Origin: Nocardiopsis sp. N85
GTDB lineage: Bacteria; Actinomycetota; Actinomycetes; Streptosporangiales; Streptosporangiaceae
Assembly (NCBI RefSeq): GCF_028882275.1
Contig: NZ_JARBUT010000001.1
Span: forward strand, 372,001 to 436,000
Direction of reading: 5' to 3'
DNA: 64,000 bases
Part shown: positions 35,985 to 44,597 of the stretch, piece after piece
Position numbering within the stretch: the first letter of the stretch is position 1
How the letters are laid out: the number at the start of each line of letters is the position of its first letter
Made by a program: the position numbers and the translations under genes
The notes under the pieces: generated by a model
The model's database searches: none
What the model was told of the DNA's origin: nothing
What the model saw: only the letters and a program-made list of their open reading frames with translations

Positions 35985-37127
35985 GTGGCCAGAGACTATT
36001 ACCAGGTCCTCGGTGTGCGTCGCGACGCTTCCAAGGACGAGATCAAGAAGGCGTACCGCAGGCTCGCACGCGAGCTGCACCCGGACATCAATCCGGATCC
36101 CGCCACCCAGGAGCGCTTCAAGGAGGTGACCCAGGCCTACGAGGTCCTCTCCGACGAGAACAAGCGTCGGATGTTCGACATGGGCCAGGATCCCTTCGCC
36201 CCGGGCGGGGGCGGCGCGGGCGGCTTCGGCGGCGCCGCGGGGTTCCCCTTCGACGACATCATGAACGCCTTCTTCGGCGGTGGGCAGCCCGGTGGGCGCG
36301 GCCCGCGCGACCGGGTCCGGCGCGGACGCAGCATCAAGATCCGCGTCGAACTCGACCTCGCCGAGACGGCCTTCGGCGTGACCAAGGAGATCACCTTCCC
36401 CACCGCCATCCTGTGCGCCACCTGCCAGGGTGAGGGGACCGCCGCCGGCACCCATCGCACCACCTGTGACATGTGCCACGGCCAGGGCGAGGTCTCCCAG
36501 GTCACCCGGTCCTTCCTCGGCCAGGTCATGACCTCCCGCCCCTGCCCGCAGTGCGCCGGCCAGGGCTCGGTCATCCCCGAGCCCTGCCCCGACTGCGCGG
36601 GAGAGGGCCGGGTGCGGGAGAAGGTCACCCGCACGGTCAAGATCCCCGCCGGCGTCGACGACGGCACCCGCATCCAGCTCGCCGGCGAGGGCGAGGTCGG
36701 ACCCAACGGCGGCCCGCGCGGCGACATCATCCTGGAGATCGTCCAGCGGCCGCACCCCACCTTCGAGCGGCGCGGCGACGACCTCCAGTGCACGGTCACC
36801 GTTCCCATGACGGCGGCCGCGCTGGGTGCCTCCTTCGCCTTCGAGACCCTCGACGGCACCGAGAACATCGACCTGCGTCCGGGCACCAATTCGGGCCACG
36901 TCATCACCCTGTCCGACAAGGGCGTCACCCACCTCGACGGCGGCGGCCGGGGCGACCTGCGCATCCGCGTCGACGTGGAGACCCCGGGCAAGCTGGACGA
37001 GGAGCAGGAGGCCCTGCTGCGCAAGCTCGCCGAGTTGCGCGGTGAGGACCGCGCCCCCGGCCGGTTCAGCCCCGGCCACGGGGGCCTGTTCTCCAAGCTC
37101 CGCGACGCCTTCGGCGCGGGCAAGTGA
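35985..37127 (+). CDS. dnaJ: Chaperone DnaJ (DnaJ2 type)
   Basis: This is a J-domain co-chaperone that stimulates DnaK. The 380-residue protein has a J domain with HPD at 32-34 and a Gly/Phe-rich linker (GGGGAGGFGGAAGFPFDD). Four CxxCxGxG zinc repeats follow (CATCQGEG, CDMCHGQG, CPQCAGQG, CPDCAGEG), then the C-terminal peptide-binding domains. Actinomycetes have a second dnaJ in the dnaK operon; this copy, next to hrcA, is the one often called dnaJ2. The GTG at 35985 lies four bases after the hrcA stop. Confidence 0.95.
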   Translation: MARDYYQVLGVRRDASKDEIKKAYRRLARELHPDINPDPATQERFKEVTQAYEVLSDENKRRMFDMGQDPFAPGGGGAGGFGGAAGFPFDDIMNAFFGGGQPGGRGPRDRVRRGRSIKIRVELDLAETAFGVTKEITFPTAILCATCQGEGTAAGTHRTTCDMCHGQGEVSQVTRSFLGQVMTSRPCPQCAGQGSVIPEPCPDCAGEGRVREKVTRTVKIPAGVDDGTRIQLAGEGEVGPNGGPRGDIILEIVQRPHPTFERRGDDLQCTVTVPMTAAALGASFAFETLDGTENIDLRPGTNSGHVITLSDKGVTHLDGGGRGDLRIRVDVETPGKLDEEQEALLRKLAELRGEDRAPGRFSPGHGGLFSKLRDAFGAGK

Positions 37128-37861
37128 CGCCGCCGGTCTTCCTCGTCGACACCGCCGACCTGGCGGCCGACACGATCACCCTCGCCGGTCCGGAGGGGCA
37201 CCACGCCGCGGCGGTGCGCCGTATCCGGGCCGGTGAGACGGTCGACCTCGCCGACGGCCTGGGGCTGCGCGCCCGCTGCACGGTCGTCGACACCGCCAAG
37301 GACCACATCGTCTGCCGGGTCCTGGAACGGGTCGACGACCCCGCACCGCGTCCGCGACTGACCGTGGTCCAGGCGCTCGCCAAGGGGGACCGGGGCGAAA
37401 CGGCCGTGGAGATGATGACCGAGGCCGGTGTCGACGTCATCGTCCCCTGGACGGCCGAACGCAGCATCACCCGCTGGAAGGGCGACCGGACGGCCAAGTC
37501 CCTGGCCAAGTGGCGGGCCACCGCCCGGGAGGCCGGCAAACAGGCCCGTCGGGCCCGGCTGCCCGAGGTGACCGATCTCGCCGATCGGACGGTCGTCGCC
37601 GACCTGCTGGCCACCGCCGACCTGGGCCTCGTCCTGCACGAGGACGCCGATCGGCGGTTGTCGGAGATGACCGTCCCCACCGGGGACGGAACCGGCGTCG
37701 TCCTGGTCGTGGGGCCCGAGGGCGGGTTCTCCGATGCCGAACTCGACGCCTTCGACCGGGCGGGGGCCGTGCGCGCCCTCCTGGGCCCGAGCGTGCTGCG
37801 CACCTCCACGGCGGGGGTGGCCGCCCTGGCGGTCCTCCAGACGCGCACCGGACGCTGGTAG
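37124..37861 (+). CDS. rsmE: 16S rRNA (uracil1498-N3)-methyltransferase RsmE
   Basis: RsmE is a SPOUT-class methyltransferase that modifies U1498 of 16S rRNA with SAM. The 245-residue protein has an N-terminal PUA-like part and the knotted catalytic domain with VVQALAKGDRGE, the SAM-loop motif LVVGPEGGFSDAELDAF and LGPSVLRTSTAGVAAL. The GTG start shares four bases with the dnaJ stop, so it belongs to the hrcA-dnaJ operon. This position is standard in many bacteria. Confidence 0.95.
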   Translation: MTPPVFLVDTADLAADTITLAGPEGHHAAAVRRIRAGETVDLADGLGLRARCTVVDTAKDHIVCRVLERVDDPAPRPRLTVVQALAKGDRGETAVEMMTEAGVDVIVPWTAERSITRWKGDRTAKSLAKWRATAREAGKQARRARLPEVTDLADRTVVADLLATADLGLVLHEDADRRLSEMTVPTGDGTGVVLVVGPEGGFSDAELDAFDRAGAVRALLGPSVLRTSTAGVAALAVLQTRTGRW

Positions 37862-37883
37862 CCGCTCGCACGAACGGGAATCA

Positions 37884-37926
37884 GTGAGGAGGGGCGCCCC
37901 GGGAATCCCGGGGCGCCCCTCCTCAC
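37884..37926. terminator. 20-bp bidirectional terminator
   Basis: A perfect 20-bp stem (37884-37903 with 37907-37926) has a 3-nt loop and lies between the convergent rsmE and the anti-sigma-like gene. It is the longest perfect inverted repeat in the window. Confidence 0.9.
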
Positions 37927-37947
37927 ATGTCCTCGTGCGTCCTCGGG

Positions 37948-38706
37948 TCACTCCCCGACGGAGGACTGGGACGTGGACTGTTCGGTGCCGCTCCCGTCGC
38001 CACCGGTGGAACCGCCGTCCGAACCGCTCCCGCCGCCCGAGCCGTCACCGGTGCCCCCGCCGGTGGAGCCGCCTCCCGAGGAATCACCGCCGCCCGAGCC
38101 GTCACCGGTGCCCCCGCCGGTGGAGCCGTCCGGCTCCTCACCGTCGGGAGTGGGCTCCTTGGAGGGCTCGCAGTCGTCCTGCTCGTCCTCCTCCTTCTTC
38201 TTCTTCTCGTCATCGGACGAGGAATCCCCCGTGGAGGTGGTACCCGTGGACGGGCAGGCGGTGGTCGCCGCGGGCCCGTCGCCGTCGCCTTCCTCCGCGG
38301 ATCCGCTCGGTTCCTCGGACGGGGAGGGCGACGGCTTCCGTTCGGGGGTGGCGGCCTCCTCCTCGGGCTCGACGGAGGGAACGGGGGCCGCCACGCCGCC
38401 GCCGGCGTCCTCCTCGGGCGGGGTGCCCTGCCGGTCGGCGCCCGCGGGCACCATTTCCAGCACCTGGTCGCGGACCTGGGGCGTGGACATGACCACGGAC
38501 GCCGCGATGAGCACGGTCCCGGCCACGGCCAGCACGGGGCGCAGCCAGGGGAGCCCGAACCAGGCGCCGGTGCGATCGCGGGCGGTCCGTTCCCGGATGA
38601 GGTTCAACGCCTCGGGAGAGGTCGTGACCGCGTCGGCCTCGGCCTTGAGCAATTGGCGGAGTCCGTTTTCGAACTCGTCGTTCGTGGGATCTGTGGGACT
38701 CGTCAT
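37948..38706 (-). CDS. Probable membrane-bound anti-sigma factor with acidic Ser/Gly-rich tail
   Basis: A 252-residue protein: an N-terminal cytoplasmic part of about 50 residues (EFENGLRQLLKAEADAVTTSPEALN), one membrane helix (LRPVLAVAGTVLIAASVVM) and an extracytoplasmic tail of about 170 residues. The tail is Pro/Glu-rich, then has an acidic/lysine block (DDEKKKKEEDEQDD), then Gly/Ser/Thr repeats. It contains two cysteines, which could form a disulfide. The ATG at 38706 overlaps the stop of the sigma gene by four bases, so the two are coupled. No known catalytic domain is seen. The anti-sigma role is inferred from topology and coupling. Confidence 0.65.
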   Translation of the reverse strand: MTSPTDPTNDEFENGLRQLLKAEADAVTTSPEALNLIRERTARDRTGAWFGLPWLRPVLAVAGTVLIAASVVMSTPQVRDQVLEMVPAGADRQGTPPEEDAGGGVAAPVPSVEPEEEAATPERKPSPSPSEEPSGSAEEGDGDGPAATTACPSTGTTSTGDSSSDDEKKKKEEDEQDDCEPSKEPTPDGEEPDGSTGGGTGDGSGGGDSSGGGSTGGGTGDGSGGGSGSDGGSTGGDGSGTEQSTSQSSVGE

Positions 38707-39293
38707 GTCGTCTGCTCCAGAACAGATCGGAGCGCGGAGATGCCTCGGGAGGTGTGGCTCTTGACCGCACCCCGGCTGATGCCCATGGCGTCCGCGATCT
38801 GTGCCTCGGACAGGTCGCCGTAGTACCGGAGCACGATCGCCTCTCGCTGACGGGTGGGTAGTTTGCGCAAGGCGCGGATGACGGCCTCGCGCTCCAACAG
38901 GTTCAACGCGCCGTGTTCGGCGCTGGGGGCGTCGGGTAGGGCCTTGGGCGCGTGCTTCTCCACGACCGCCCTGTGACGCAGCACGGAACGGGCCTTGTTC
39001 ACCACCGCCTGGCGGAGGTAGGAGAGGGCCTTGTTCGGGTCGCGCAGGCGTCGCCAGGCGCCGTGCATGGCGACGAAGGAGTCCTGGACGACCTCTTCCG
39101 CGGTCGCGTGATCGCGGACGAGAAGGGAGGCGAGACGGACGAGCGGACGGTAGTGCTCCCTGTAGAGCTCCGTCACGGCATGGTCGGCGTCCCACTCCAC
39201 GGCGAGGGGTGCCGTGGTGGCTCCTGCCACCATGGTTTCTGTCGTCACATCAGTTCGACGCACACCCTTGTCGCGGGGTTTACGAAAGGGCAT
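38703..39293 (-). CDS. SigE-family RNA polymerase sigma factor
   Basis: A 196-residue ECF-like sigma factor of the SigE family expanded in actinomycetes. Region 2 is VTELYREHYRPLVRLASLLVRDHATAEEVVQDSFVAMHGAWRR (given here only to its boundaries at about residues 42-85). Region 4 is LPTRQREAIVLRYYGDLSEAQIADAMGISRGAVKSHTSRGI at about 145-186. The ATG at 39293 has AAGAGG upstream and gives a plausible length; the open frame extends further upstream without support. The stop overlaps the membrane protein start (ATGA). Confidence 0.85.
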   Translation of the reverse strand: MPFRKPRDKGVRRTDVTTETMVAGATTAPLAVEWDADHAVTELYREHYRPLVRLASLLVRDHATAEEVVQDSFVAMHGAWRRLRDPNKALSYLRQAVVNKARSVLRHRAVVEKHAPKALPDAPSAEHGALNLLEREAVIRALRKLPTRQREAIVLRYYGDLSEAQIADAMGISRGAVKSHTSRGISALRSVLEQTT

Positions 39294-39514
39294 ACCTCTT
39301 CTTTTCCAGGTAGGGGTGCGGTTGGACCCGGATACGCCCGGAAACGACCGGGTGTGGACGGTGATCGGCCGACCGGGGCGCACGGGGGAAAAGCCTATCG
39401 CGCCGAAGAAGGCCCCGATGGTGAATAGTGCTTTTCGGGGCGGAAAGGACGAGGGTGGACCGCCCCCGGGCTGCGGCATCATGGTGCCGACCCGACGCGA
39501 CGACGGAGGTTCCG

Positions 39515-39868
39515 ATGTCCACACAGGCCGATTGCCTGTTCTGCAAGATCGTGCGGGGAGAGGTGCCCGCCGAGATCGTCCGCGAGGGGGAGCGGACCAT
39601 CGCCTTCCGCGACATCAACCCCCAGGCGCCCACCCACGTCCTGGTCATCCCGCGTGAGCACTACCCCGACGCCGGCAGCGCCGCCGAGGCGGACTCCGGA
39701 CTGGTGGACGCGGTGGTCCGCGAGGCCCGGGCGGTCGCCGAGGCCGAGGGCATCGCCGAGAGCGGCTACCGGCTGGTGTTCAACACCGGCAGCGGCGCCG
39801 GGCAGACCGTCTTCCACCTGCACGGACACCTTCTGGGCGGCCGCGGCCTCAACTGGCCCCCCGGGTGA
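39515..39868 (+). CDS. HIT-domain nucleotide hydrolase
   Basis: A histidine-triad protein of 117 residues that hydrolyses adenosine 5'-phosphoramidate-type substrates, as HinT does. The triad is HLHGHLL at 101-107. Cys7 and Cys10 (CLFCKI) are typical zinc ligands of the family, and FRDINPQAPTHVLVIPREHY is the core. The ATG at 39515 has GGAGG five bases upstream. Its neighbour phoH is a common partner in actinomycetes. Confidence 0.92.
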   Translation: MSTQADCLFCKIVRGEVPAEIVREGERTIAFRDINPQAPTHVLVIPREHYPDAGSAAEADSGLVDAVVREARAVAEAEGIAESGYRLVFNTGSGAGQTVFHLHGHLLGGRGLNWPPG

Positions 39869-40081
39869 GCCGGAAATAACCGATCGAGGGGGTGCGGGGC
39901 GCCTTGGTAGACTCGTGACCGTGGGCTTCACGGGGTTGTAGGGGCTCTGGATCCCTACGGCCGAGGCCCCACCGGCATCGCAGGAGAGCGACGTCCGGAT
40001 CGTCACATGAGGCGCCCCGCCCGTCGGATCGGACGGGCGCCCGACCCCGAAGGGCAGGGACAGCGGCCGCAAGGCCACACC
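39869..40081 (+). promoter_or_regulatory. phoH promoter and structured leader
   Basis: A TAGACT hexamer at 39908-39913 is the best -10 candidate. It would give a leader of about 160 nt containing a GTAGGGG/CCCTAC pairing (about 39938-39957) and a 7-bp hairpin at 40019-40038 (GCCCGTC/GACGGGC). An in-frame ATG at 40007 has no better ribosome binding site than the chosen start. No known riboswitch is recognised. Confidence 0.35.
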
Positions 40082-41200
40082 ATGGCCGAGACAACGCACA
40101 CGCACCCGCGACGGGACACCCAGGTCAAGGTCGTGGTGCCCGACGAGCACACCATGATCAGCCTGCTGGGTTCGGGGGACCGGCTCCTCAGGGCGCTGGA
40201 ACGGGCCTTCGAGAGCGACATCCACGTCCGCGGCAACGAGTTCACCATCAGCGGTGCCCCCGAGGAGACCGCCCTCGTCGTCCGGTTGGTGGAGGAGCTC
40301 ATCGAGCTCGCCAAGAGCGGTACCCACGTCACCCCCGACACCATCGAGCGGATGGTCCACATGCTCCGCTCACCGGGGACCGAGCGTCCGGCGGACGTGC
40401 TCACCACCAACATCCTGTCCAACCGGGGCAAGACCATCCGCCCCAAGACGGTCAACCAGAAGCGGTACGTCGACACCATCGACCGGCACACCGTCGTCTT
40501 CGGTATCGGCCCGGCGGGCACCGGCAAGACCTACCTGGCGATGGCCAAGGCGGTCAAGGCGCTCCAGGACAAGCAGGTCAACCGCATCATCCTGACCCGC
40601 CCGGCGGTGGAGGCCGGCGAACGGCTGGGTTTTCTGCCCGGCACCCTCTACGACAAGATCGACCCCTACCTGCGGCCGCTGTACGACGCCCTGCACGACA
40701 TGCTCGACCCGGACTCCATCCCCAAGCTGATGGCGGCCGGCACCATCGAGGTCGCCCCCCTGGCGTACATGAGGGGCCGCAGCCTCAACGACTCCTTCAT
40801 CATCCTGGACGAGGCGCAGAACACCTCGCCGGAGCAGATGAAGATGTTCCTGACGCGGCTGGGGTTCGGGTCCAAGATCGTGGTCACCGGTGACGTCACA
40901 CAGGTGGACCTGCCCGACGGGCAGGCCAGCGGACTGCGCACCATCGAGTCGATCCTGCGTGATATCGACGACATCGCCTTCTGCAAGCTGAGCAGCGAGG
41001 ACGTCGTCCGGCACAAGCTGGTCGGGCAGATCGTCGACGCCTACGGCCGTTACGACGCGGCCAGGGAGAACGGTCCGCACCCCGGGCGCGAGGAGCGTCG
41101 CGGCGGTCGGGGGAAGGGCCTGTCGCCCCGGATCGAGGGGGCCGACGTCCCGAACGGCGACGGGGTGGGGAGCGCCCACCCGCAACAGCGGGCAGACTAA
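40082..41200 (+). CDS. phoH: PhoH-family ATPase
   Basis: A cytoplasmic P-loop ATPase linked to RNA metabolism and 16S rRNA maturation together with YbeY. The 372-residue protein has an N-terminal KH-like region, Walker A GPAGTGKT at 143-150 and Walker B IILDEAQN at about 240-247. [17 protein letters not shown] and [12 protein letters not shown] are further PhoH signatures. The last 50 residues are a low-complexity tail. I chose the ATG at 40082 since homologues begin about there; 40007 would add 25 Arg-rich residues. It is followed by a terminator-like hairpin before ybeY. Confidence 0.93.
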   Translation: MAETTHTHPRRDTQVKVVVPDEHTMISLLGSGDRLLRALERAFESDIHVRGNEFTISGAPEETALVVRLVEELIELAKSGTHVTPDTIERMVHMLRSPGTERPADVLTTNILSNRGKTIRPKTVNQKRYVDTIDRHTVVFGIGPAGTGKTYLAMAKAVKALQDKQVNRIILTRPAVEAGERLGFLPGTLYDKIDPYLRPLYDALHDMLDPDSIPKLMAAGTIEVAPLAYMRGRSLNDSFIILDEAQNTSPEQMKMFLTRLGFGSKIVVTGDVTQVDLPDGQASGLRTIESILRDIDDIAFCKLSSEDVVRHKLVGQIVDAYGRYDAARENGPHPGREERRGGRGKGLSPRIEGADVPNGDGVGSAHPQQRAD

Positions 41201-41211
41201 GGGACGAGTAC

Positions 41212-41264
41212 GGCAACGGAGCCGGTGGACCCGCGTGAGGCGGGTCCACCGTTCTTCCGTTGCC
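41212..41264 (+). terminator. Compound hairpin between phoH and ybeY
   Basis: An inner 12-bp stem (41223-41234 with 41240-41251) is followed by TTCTTCC. An outer 9-bp stem (41212-41220 with 41256-41264) encloses it. It could terminate or attenuate transcription into ybeY-corC-era. Confidence 0.65.
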
Positions 41265-41324
41265 CGCGGCGCGCCCGTCCCGGTGGCGCCCGCCCGCAAC
41301 GATCAAGTGAGGCATCCGCAACCG

Positions 41325-41813
41325 ATGAGTATCGACGTCGCCAACGAGTCCGGCGTCACCACCGTGGACGAGGAGCGGCTCTCGCGTCTGGCCCGGTTCG
41401 TCCTGGACGCCATGCGGGTCCACCCGCTGGCCGAGCTGTCCGTGGTCCTGGTCGACGAAGGCCCCATGGCGGACCTGCACGTGCGCTGGATGGACGAACC
41501 CGGTCCCACCGATGTGCTGTCCTTCCCCATGGACGAACTGCGCCCCGGCGGCCCCGGCCGCACCAGCGAGCCCGGCGTCCTCGGTGACGTGATCATCTGC
41601 CCGCAGGTGGCCGAGCGCCAGGGCGAACAGGCCGGGCACGGCACCGAGGCGGAGATCGACCTGCTGTGCACGCACGGCATCCTCCACCTGCTCGGTTACG
41701 ACCACGCCGAACCCGAGGAGCACAAGGAGATGTTCGGTCTCCAGGGTGAGATCCTCGCCGCCTGGCGTGAGAGCGAGGCCCCCCGGCCCGCCGAGGGAAG
41801 CGAGAGCTCCTGA
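41325..41813 (+). CDS. ybeY: Endoribonuclease YbeY
   Basis: YbeY is a zinc-dependent endoribonuclease for 16S rRNA 3' maturation and ribosome quality control. The 162-residue protein has the metal motif HGILHLLGYDH with His117, His121 and His127, and the preceding DVLSFPMDE and LGDVIIC. Length is typical. The ATG at 41325 gives the usual N-terminus. The stop overlaps the start of the CBS-domain gene by one base (TGATG). Confidence 0.95.
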   Translation: MSIDVANESGVTTVDEERLSRLARFVLDAMRVHPLAELSVVLVDEGPMADLHVRWMDEPGPTDVLSFPMDELRPGGPGRTSEPGVLGDVIICPQVAERQGEQAGHGTEAEIDLLCTHGILHLLGYDHAEPEEHKEMFGLQGEILAAWRESEAPRPAEGSESS

Positions 41814-43204
41814 TGAGACCGTCGGTGTGGCCCGATGTCGTGTCCCTGACCACCGGCGAACCCGCCGAGTGGATCACCTCGTTCGCGGTCGCCCTGGTGT
41901 TGACCGCCGTGGCCGGGTTCCTGGTGGCCGCCGAGGTCGCCGTCACCCGGGTGATCTCCGTTGGTCTGCCCGGCGGCGGCGCCGAGAAGGGGACCGGCAA
42001 GGGGTGGGAGAAGGTGAGCGCCGACCCCACCCGCCACCTCAACGTGCTGCTGTTCCTGCGCGTGGTGTGCGAGGTGTGCGCCGTCATCGCCGCCGCCGTG
42101 GGCATGGTCTTCCTGCTGGGTCTGGGCTGGCCCGCGCTGATCCTGACGGCCGTGGCCATGGTCGTGGTGGAGTCGGTGCTCATCTCCGTCACCCCGCGCA
42201 TCCTCGGCCGCCAGTTCTCCGGACAGTTGGCCCGCGCCTCCGCCACGATCGTCTACCCGATCCAGGTCGTGCTGGGTCCGCTGGCACAGCTGCTGGTCGG
42301 GGCGGGCCGGGTGCTCACCCCGCGCGGCAAGGGCGACCGGGAGGGCCCGTTCAGCACCGAGGTGGAGTTCCGCCAGCTGGTGGACCTGGCCGAACAGGGC
42401 GATGTCATCGACCCCGAGGAACGCCAGATGATCCACTCGGTGTTCAAGCTCGACGACACCTCGGTGCGCGAGGTCATGGTGCCCCGCCCCGACATCGTCT
42501 TCACCGCCCGTGAGGCCGACGCCGACGCCGTGCTCACCCTGGCCCTGGCCAGCGGGTACTCGCGCATCCCCGTCACCGGTGAGGACGAGGACGACGTGGT
42601 CGGCATCGTCTACCTCAAGGACCTGGTGGACCAATTGCGCGACCGGTGGGCCGCCGCCGCGGGCAACCCCGACGGCGAGGTGCCGCTCACCGCGGGCGAC
42701 GTGATGCGTCCGGCCACCTACGTGCCCGACACCAAGCCCATCGACGAACTGCTGCGCGAGATGCAGAAGCAGCGCAATCACGTCGCGGTCGCCATCGACG
42801 AGTACGGCGGCACCGCCGGTCTGGTCACGCTGGAGGACATCGTCGAGGAGATCGTCGGTGAGATCACCGACGAGTACGACCACGAGATCCCCCCGGTGGA
42901 GTGGCTGGACGAGGGCCGGGTCCGGGTGACCGCCCGGCTCCCCCTGGGCGAACTCGACGAACTGTTCCCCGACAAGGACCTGGACGTCGACGACGTCGAG
43001 ACGGTCGGCGGTCTGGTCGCGTTCGTGTTGGGGCGGGTCCCGGTCGGCGGCGCTCGGGCCGAATACGCTGGGCTGCGACTCACCCTGGAGGGCAAGAGCA
43101 GTCGCCGCAACCGGATGACCACCGTCCTGGTGGAACGTCTTCCCGAGGATCAGGGTGAGGACGCGCGGGACGGGAACAAGAACACAAGGAGCACGGAACA
43201 GTGA
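41813..43204 (+). CDS. Hemolysin/CorC-type CBS-domain transporter protein (CNNM domain)
   Basis: A membrane protein of the CNNM/CorC family implicated in magnesium or cobalt homeostasis. The 463-residue protein has an N-terminal CNNM domain with about three or four hydrophobic segments. A CBS pair follows (VREVMVPRPDIVFTA and GDVMRPATYVPDTKPIDELL, with DEYGGTAGLVTLEDIVEEIVGEI at the end of the second). A CorC_HlyC domain (VTARLPLGELDELFP...VGGLVAFVLGRVP) closes it. It is translationally coupled to ybeY and overlaps the next gene by four bases. Confidence 0.93.
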   Translation: MRPSVWPDVVSLTTGEPAEWITSFAVALVLTAVAGFLVAAEVAVTRVISVGLPGGGAEKGTGKGWEKVSADPTRHLNVLLFLRVVCEVCAVIAAAVGMVFLLGLGWPALILTAVAMVVVESVLISVTPRILGRQFSGQLARASATIVYPIQVVLGPLAQLLVGAGRVLTPRGKGDREGPFSTEVEFRQLVDLAEQGDVIDPEERQMIHSVFKLDDTSVREVMVPRPDIVFTAREADADAVLTLALASGYSRIPVTGEDEDDVVGIVYLKDLVDQLRDRWAAAAGNPDGEVPLTAGDVMRPATYVPDTKPIDELLREMQKQRNHVAVAIDEYGGTAGLVTLEDIVEEIVGEITDEYDHEIPPVEWLDEGRVRVTARLPLGELDELFPDKDLDVDDVETVGGLVAFVLGRVPVGGARAEYAGLRLTLEGKSSRRNRMTTVLVERLPEDQGEDARDGNKNTRSTEQ

Positions 43205-43545
43205 CGGACACCACGAACCTGGGCCCCGAGGACGCCAAGCTCATCACGCTCGCGCGGGCCTCCCGGGCCCGCAACGCGGCCGCTGAGGGGGCCGCGGTGC
43301 GCGACGAGACCGGACGCACCTATGTGGCGACCACGGTCTCCCTGCCCTCGCTCCGGCTGAGCGCGCTCCAGGCGGCCGTGGCCGCGGCGGTCTCCGGTGA
43401 GGCCACCGCCCTGGAGGCCGCGGTGATCGTCACCGGGGCCGCGCAGCCCACCGAGAACGACCGCGCCGTGCTGGACGACCTCAAGACCCGGACGGTGGTG
43501 ATCGCCGCCCTCGACGGGGTGCCGGCGAGCATCACCCGCCGTTGA
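43201..43545 (+). CDS. Cytidine deaminase-like protein lacking the zinc site
   Basis: A 114-residue protein resembling cytidine deaminase in fold and order: RNAAAEGAAVRDETGRTYVATTVSLPSLRLSALQAAVAAAVSG is the deaminase-like core (residues 24-66). In active enzymes the helix begins with Cys/His-Ala-Glu, where the Glu is catalytic, and a later PCxxC supplies two zinc ligands. Here the helix reads LSALQAAV and no PCxxC exists, and the protein contains no cysteine. So it should not be catalytic. It is placed by 4-nt overlap after corC and ten bases before era, as I recall for other actinomycetes. A binding, structural or era-linked role is possible. Confidence 0.8.
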   Translation: MTDTTNLGPEDAKLITLARASRARNAAAEGAAVRDETGRTYVATTVSLPSLRLSALQAAVAAAVSGEATALEAAVIVTGAAQPTENDRAVLDDLKTRTVVIAALDGVPASITRR

Positions 43546-43555
43546 AGAAGGACTC

Positions 43556-44524
43556 ATGAACGACCTCGACCTGGAGAAGTTGCGGCTACCGCTGACGATG
43601 CCCTCCCGCCCGGAGGGTTTCCGCAGCGGTTTCGCGTGCTTCGTCGGACGCCCGAACGTGGGCAAATCGACGTTGATGAACGCTCTGGTCGGCCAGAAGG
43701 TGGCGATCACCAGCAACCGGCCGCAGACCACGCGGCGCACCGTGCGCGGGATCGTGCACCGGCCCGACGCGCAGTTGATCATCGTCGACACGCCCGGACT
43801 GCACAAACCCCGCACCCTGCTGGGGGAACGACTCGACTCCCTGGTGCGATCGACGCTGGTCGAGGTGGACGTCATCGCGTTCTGCCTGCCCGCGAACGAA
43901 CCGATCGGGCGCGGTGACACCTATATCGCCAGGGAACTGGCCGCCCAGACGAACACCCCGGTGGTCGCGCTGGTCACCAAGACCGACCTGATGGACAAGG
44001 GCGCGGTGGGCGAGCAGCTGATGGCGGTGAACGAGCTGGGGGACTGGGCCGACATCGTCCCGGTGTCGGCGCGCGCGTCGTACCAGCTGGAGACCGTCAC
44101 CGACGTCCTGTGCTCGCACCTGCCCGAGGGTCCGCCGCTGTACCACGACGGCGACCTCACCGACGAGCCGGACGAGATGCTGGTCGCCGAACTCATCCGC
44201 GAGGCCGCCCTGGAAGGGGTGCGCGACGAGCTGCCGCACTCGATCGCGGTGGTCGTCGACGAGATGGGGGAGCGGGAGAACACCCGGCCCGGCAAGGAGC
44301 TGGTGGACATCTACGCGTCGCTGTACGTGGAGCGTCCCAGCCAGAAGGCGATCGTGATCGGGACCAAGGGCGCGCGTCTGCGCGACGTGGGCTCGCAGGC
44401 CCGGAAACAGATCGAGGGGCTGCTCGGGCAGCGGGTCTTCCTCGACCTGCGGGTGCGCGTGGCCAAGGACTGGCAGCGCGACCCCAAGCAGCTGCGCAAG
44501 CTGGGTTTCGACCAGCAGACGTAG
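43556..44524 (+). CDS. era: Ribosome assembly GTPase Era
   Basis: Era is a GTPase that binds the 3' end of 16S rRNA and aids 30S maturation. The 322-residue protein has GRPNVGKS at 31-38, DTPG, TKTD and SARAS, then a C-terminal KH domain with VERPSQKAIVIGTKGARLRDVG and LRVRVAKDWQRD. The first 25 residues extend beyond the E. coli protein (301). The start is the ATG at 43556. It completes the phoH-ybeY-corC-era cluster. Confidence 0.97.
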   Translation: MNDLDLEKLRLPLTMPSRPEGFRSGFACFVGRPNVGKSTLMNALVGQKVAITSNRPQTTRRTVRGIVHRPDAQLIIVDTPGLHKPRTLLGERLDSLVRSTLVEVDVIAFCLPANEPIGRGDTYIARELAAQTNTPVVALVTKTDLMDKGAVGEQLMAVNELGDWADIVPVSARASYQLETVTDVLCSHLPEGPPLYHDGDLTDEPDEMLVAELIREAALEGVRDELPHSIAVVVDEMGERENTRPGKELVDIYASLYVERPSQKAIVIGTKGARLRDVGSQARKQIEGLLGQRVFLDLRVRVAKDWQRDPKQLRKLGFDQQT

Positions 44525-44538
44525 GCCGCCGGGACATG

Positions 44539-44572
44539 GACGGGCCCCGGAGCGGACGCTCCGGGGCCCGTC
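44539..44572. terminator. Bidirectional terminator between era and the IclR gene
   Basis: A perfect 15-bp stem (44539-44553 with 44558-44572) with a GGAC loop lies between convergent stops. Confidence 0.88.
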
Positions 44573-44597
44573 GGCGTTCTCGGTGTGATCCCGCGGC

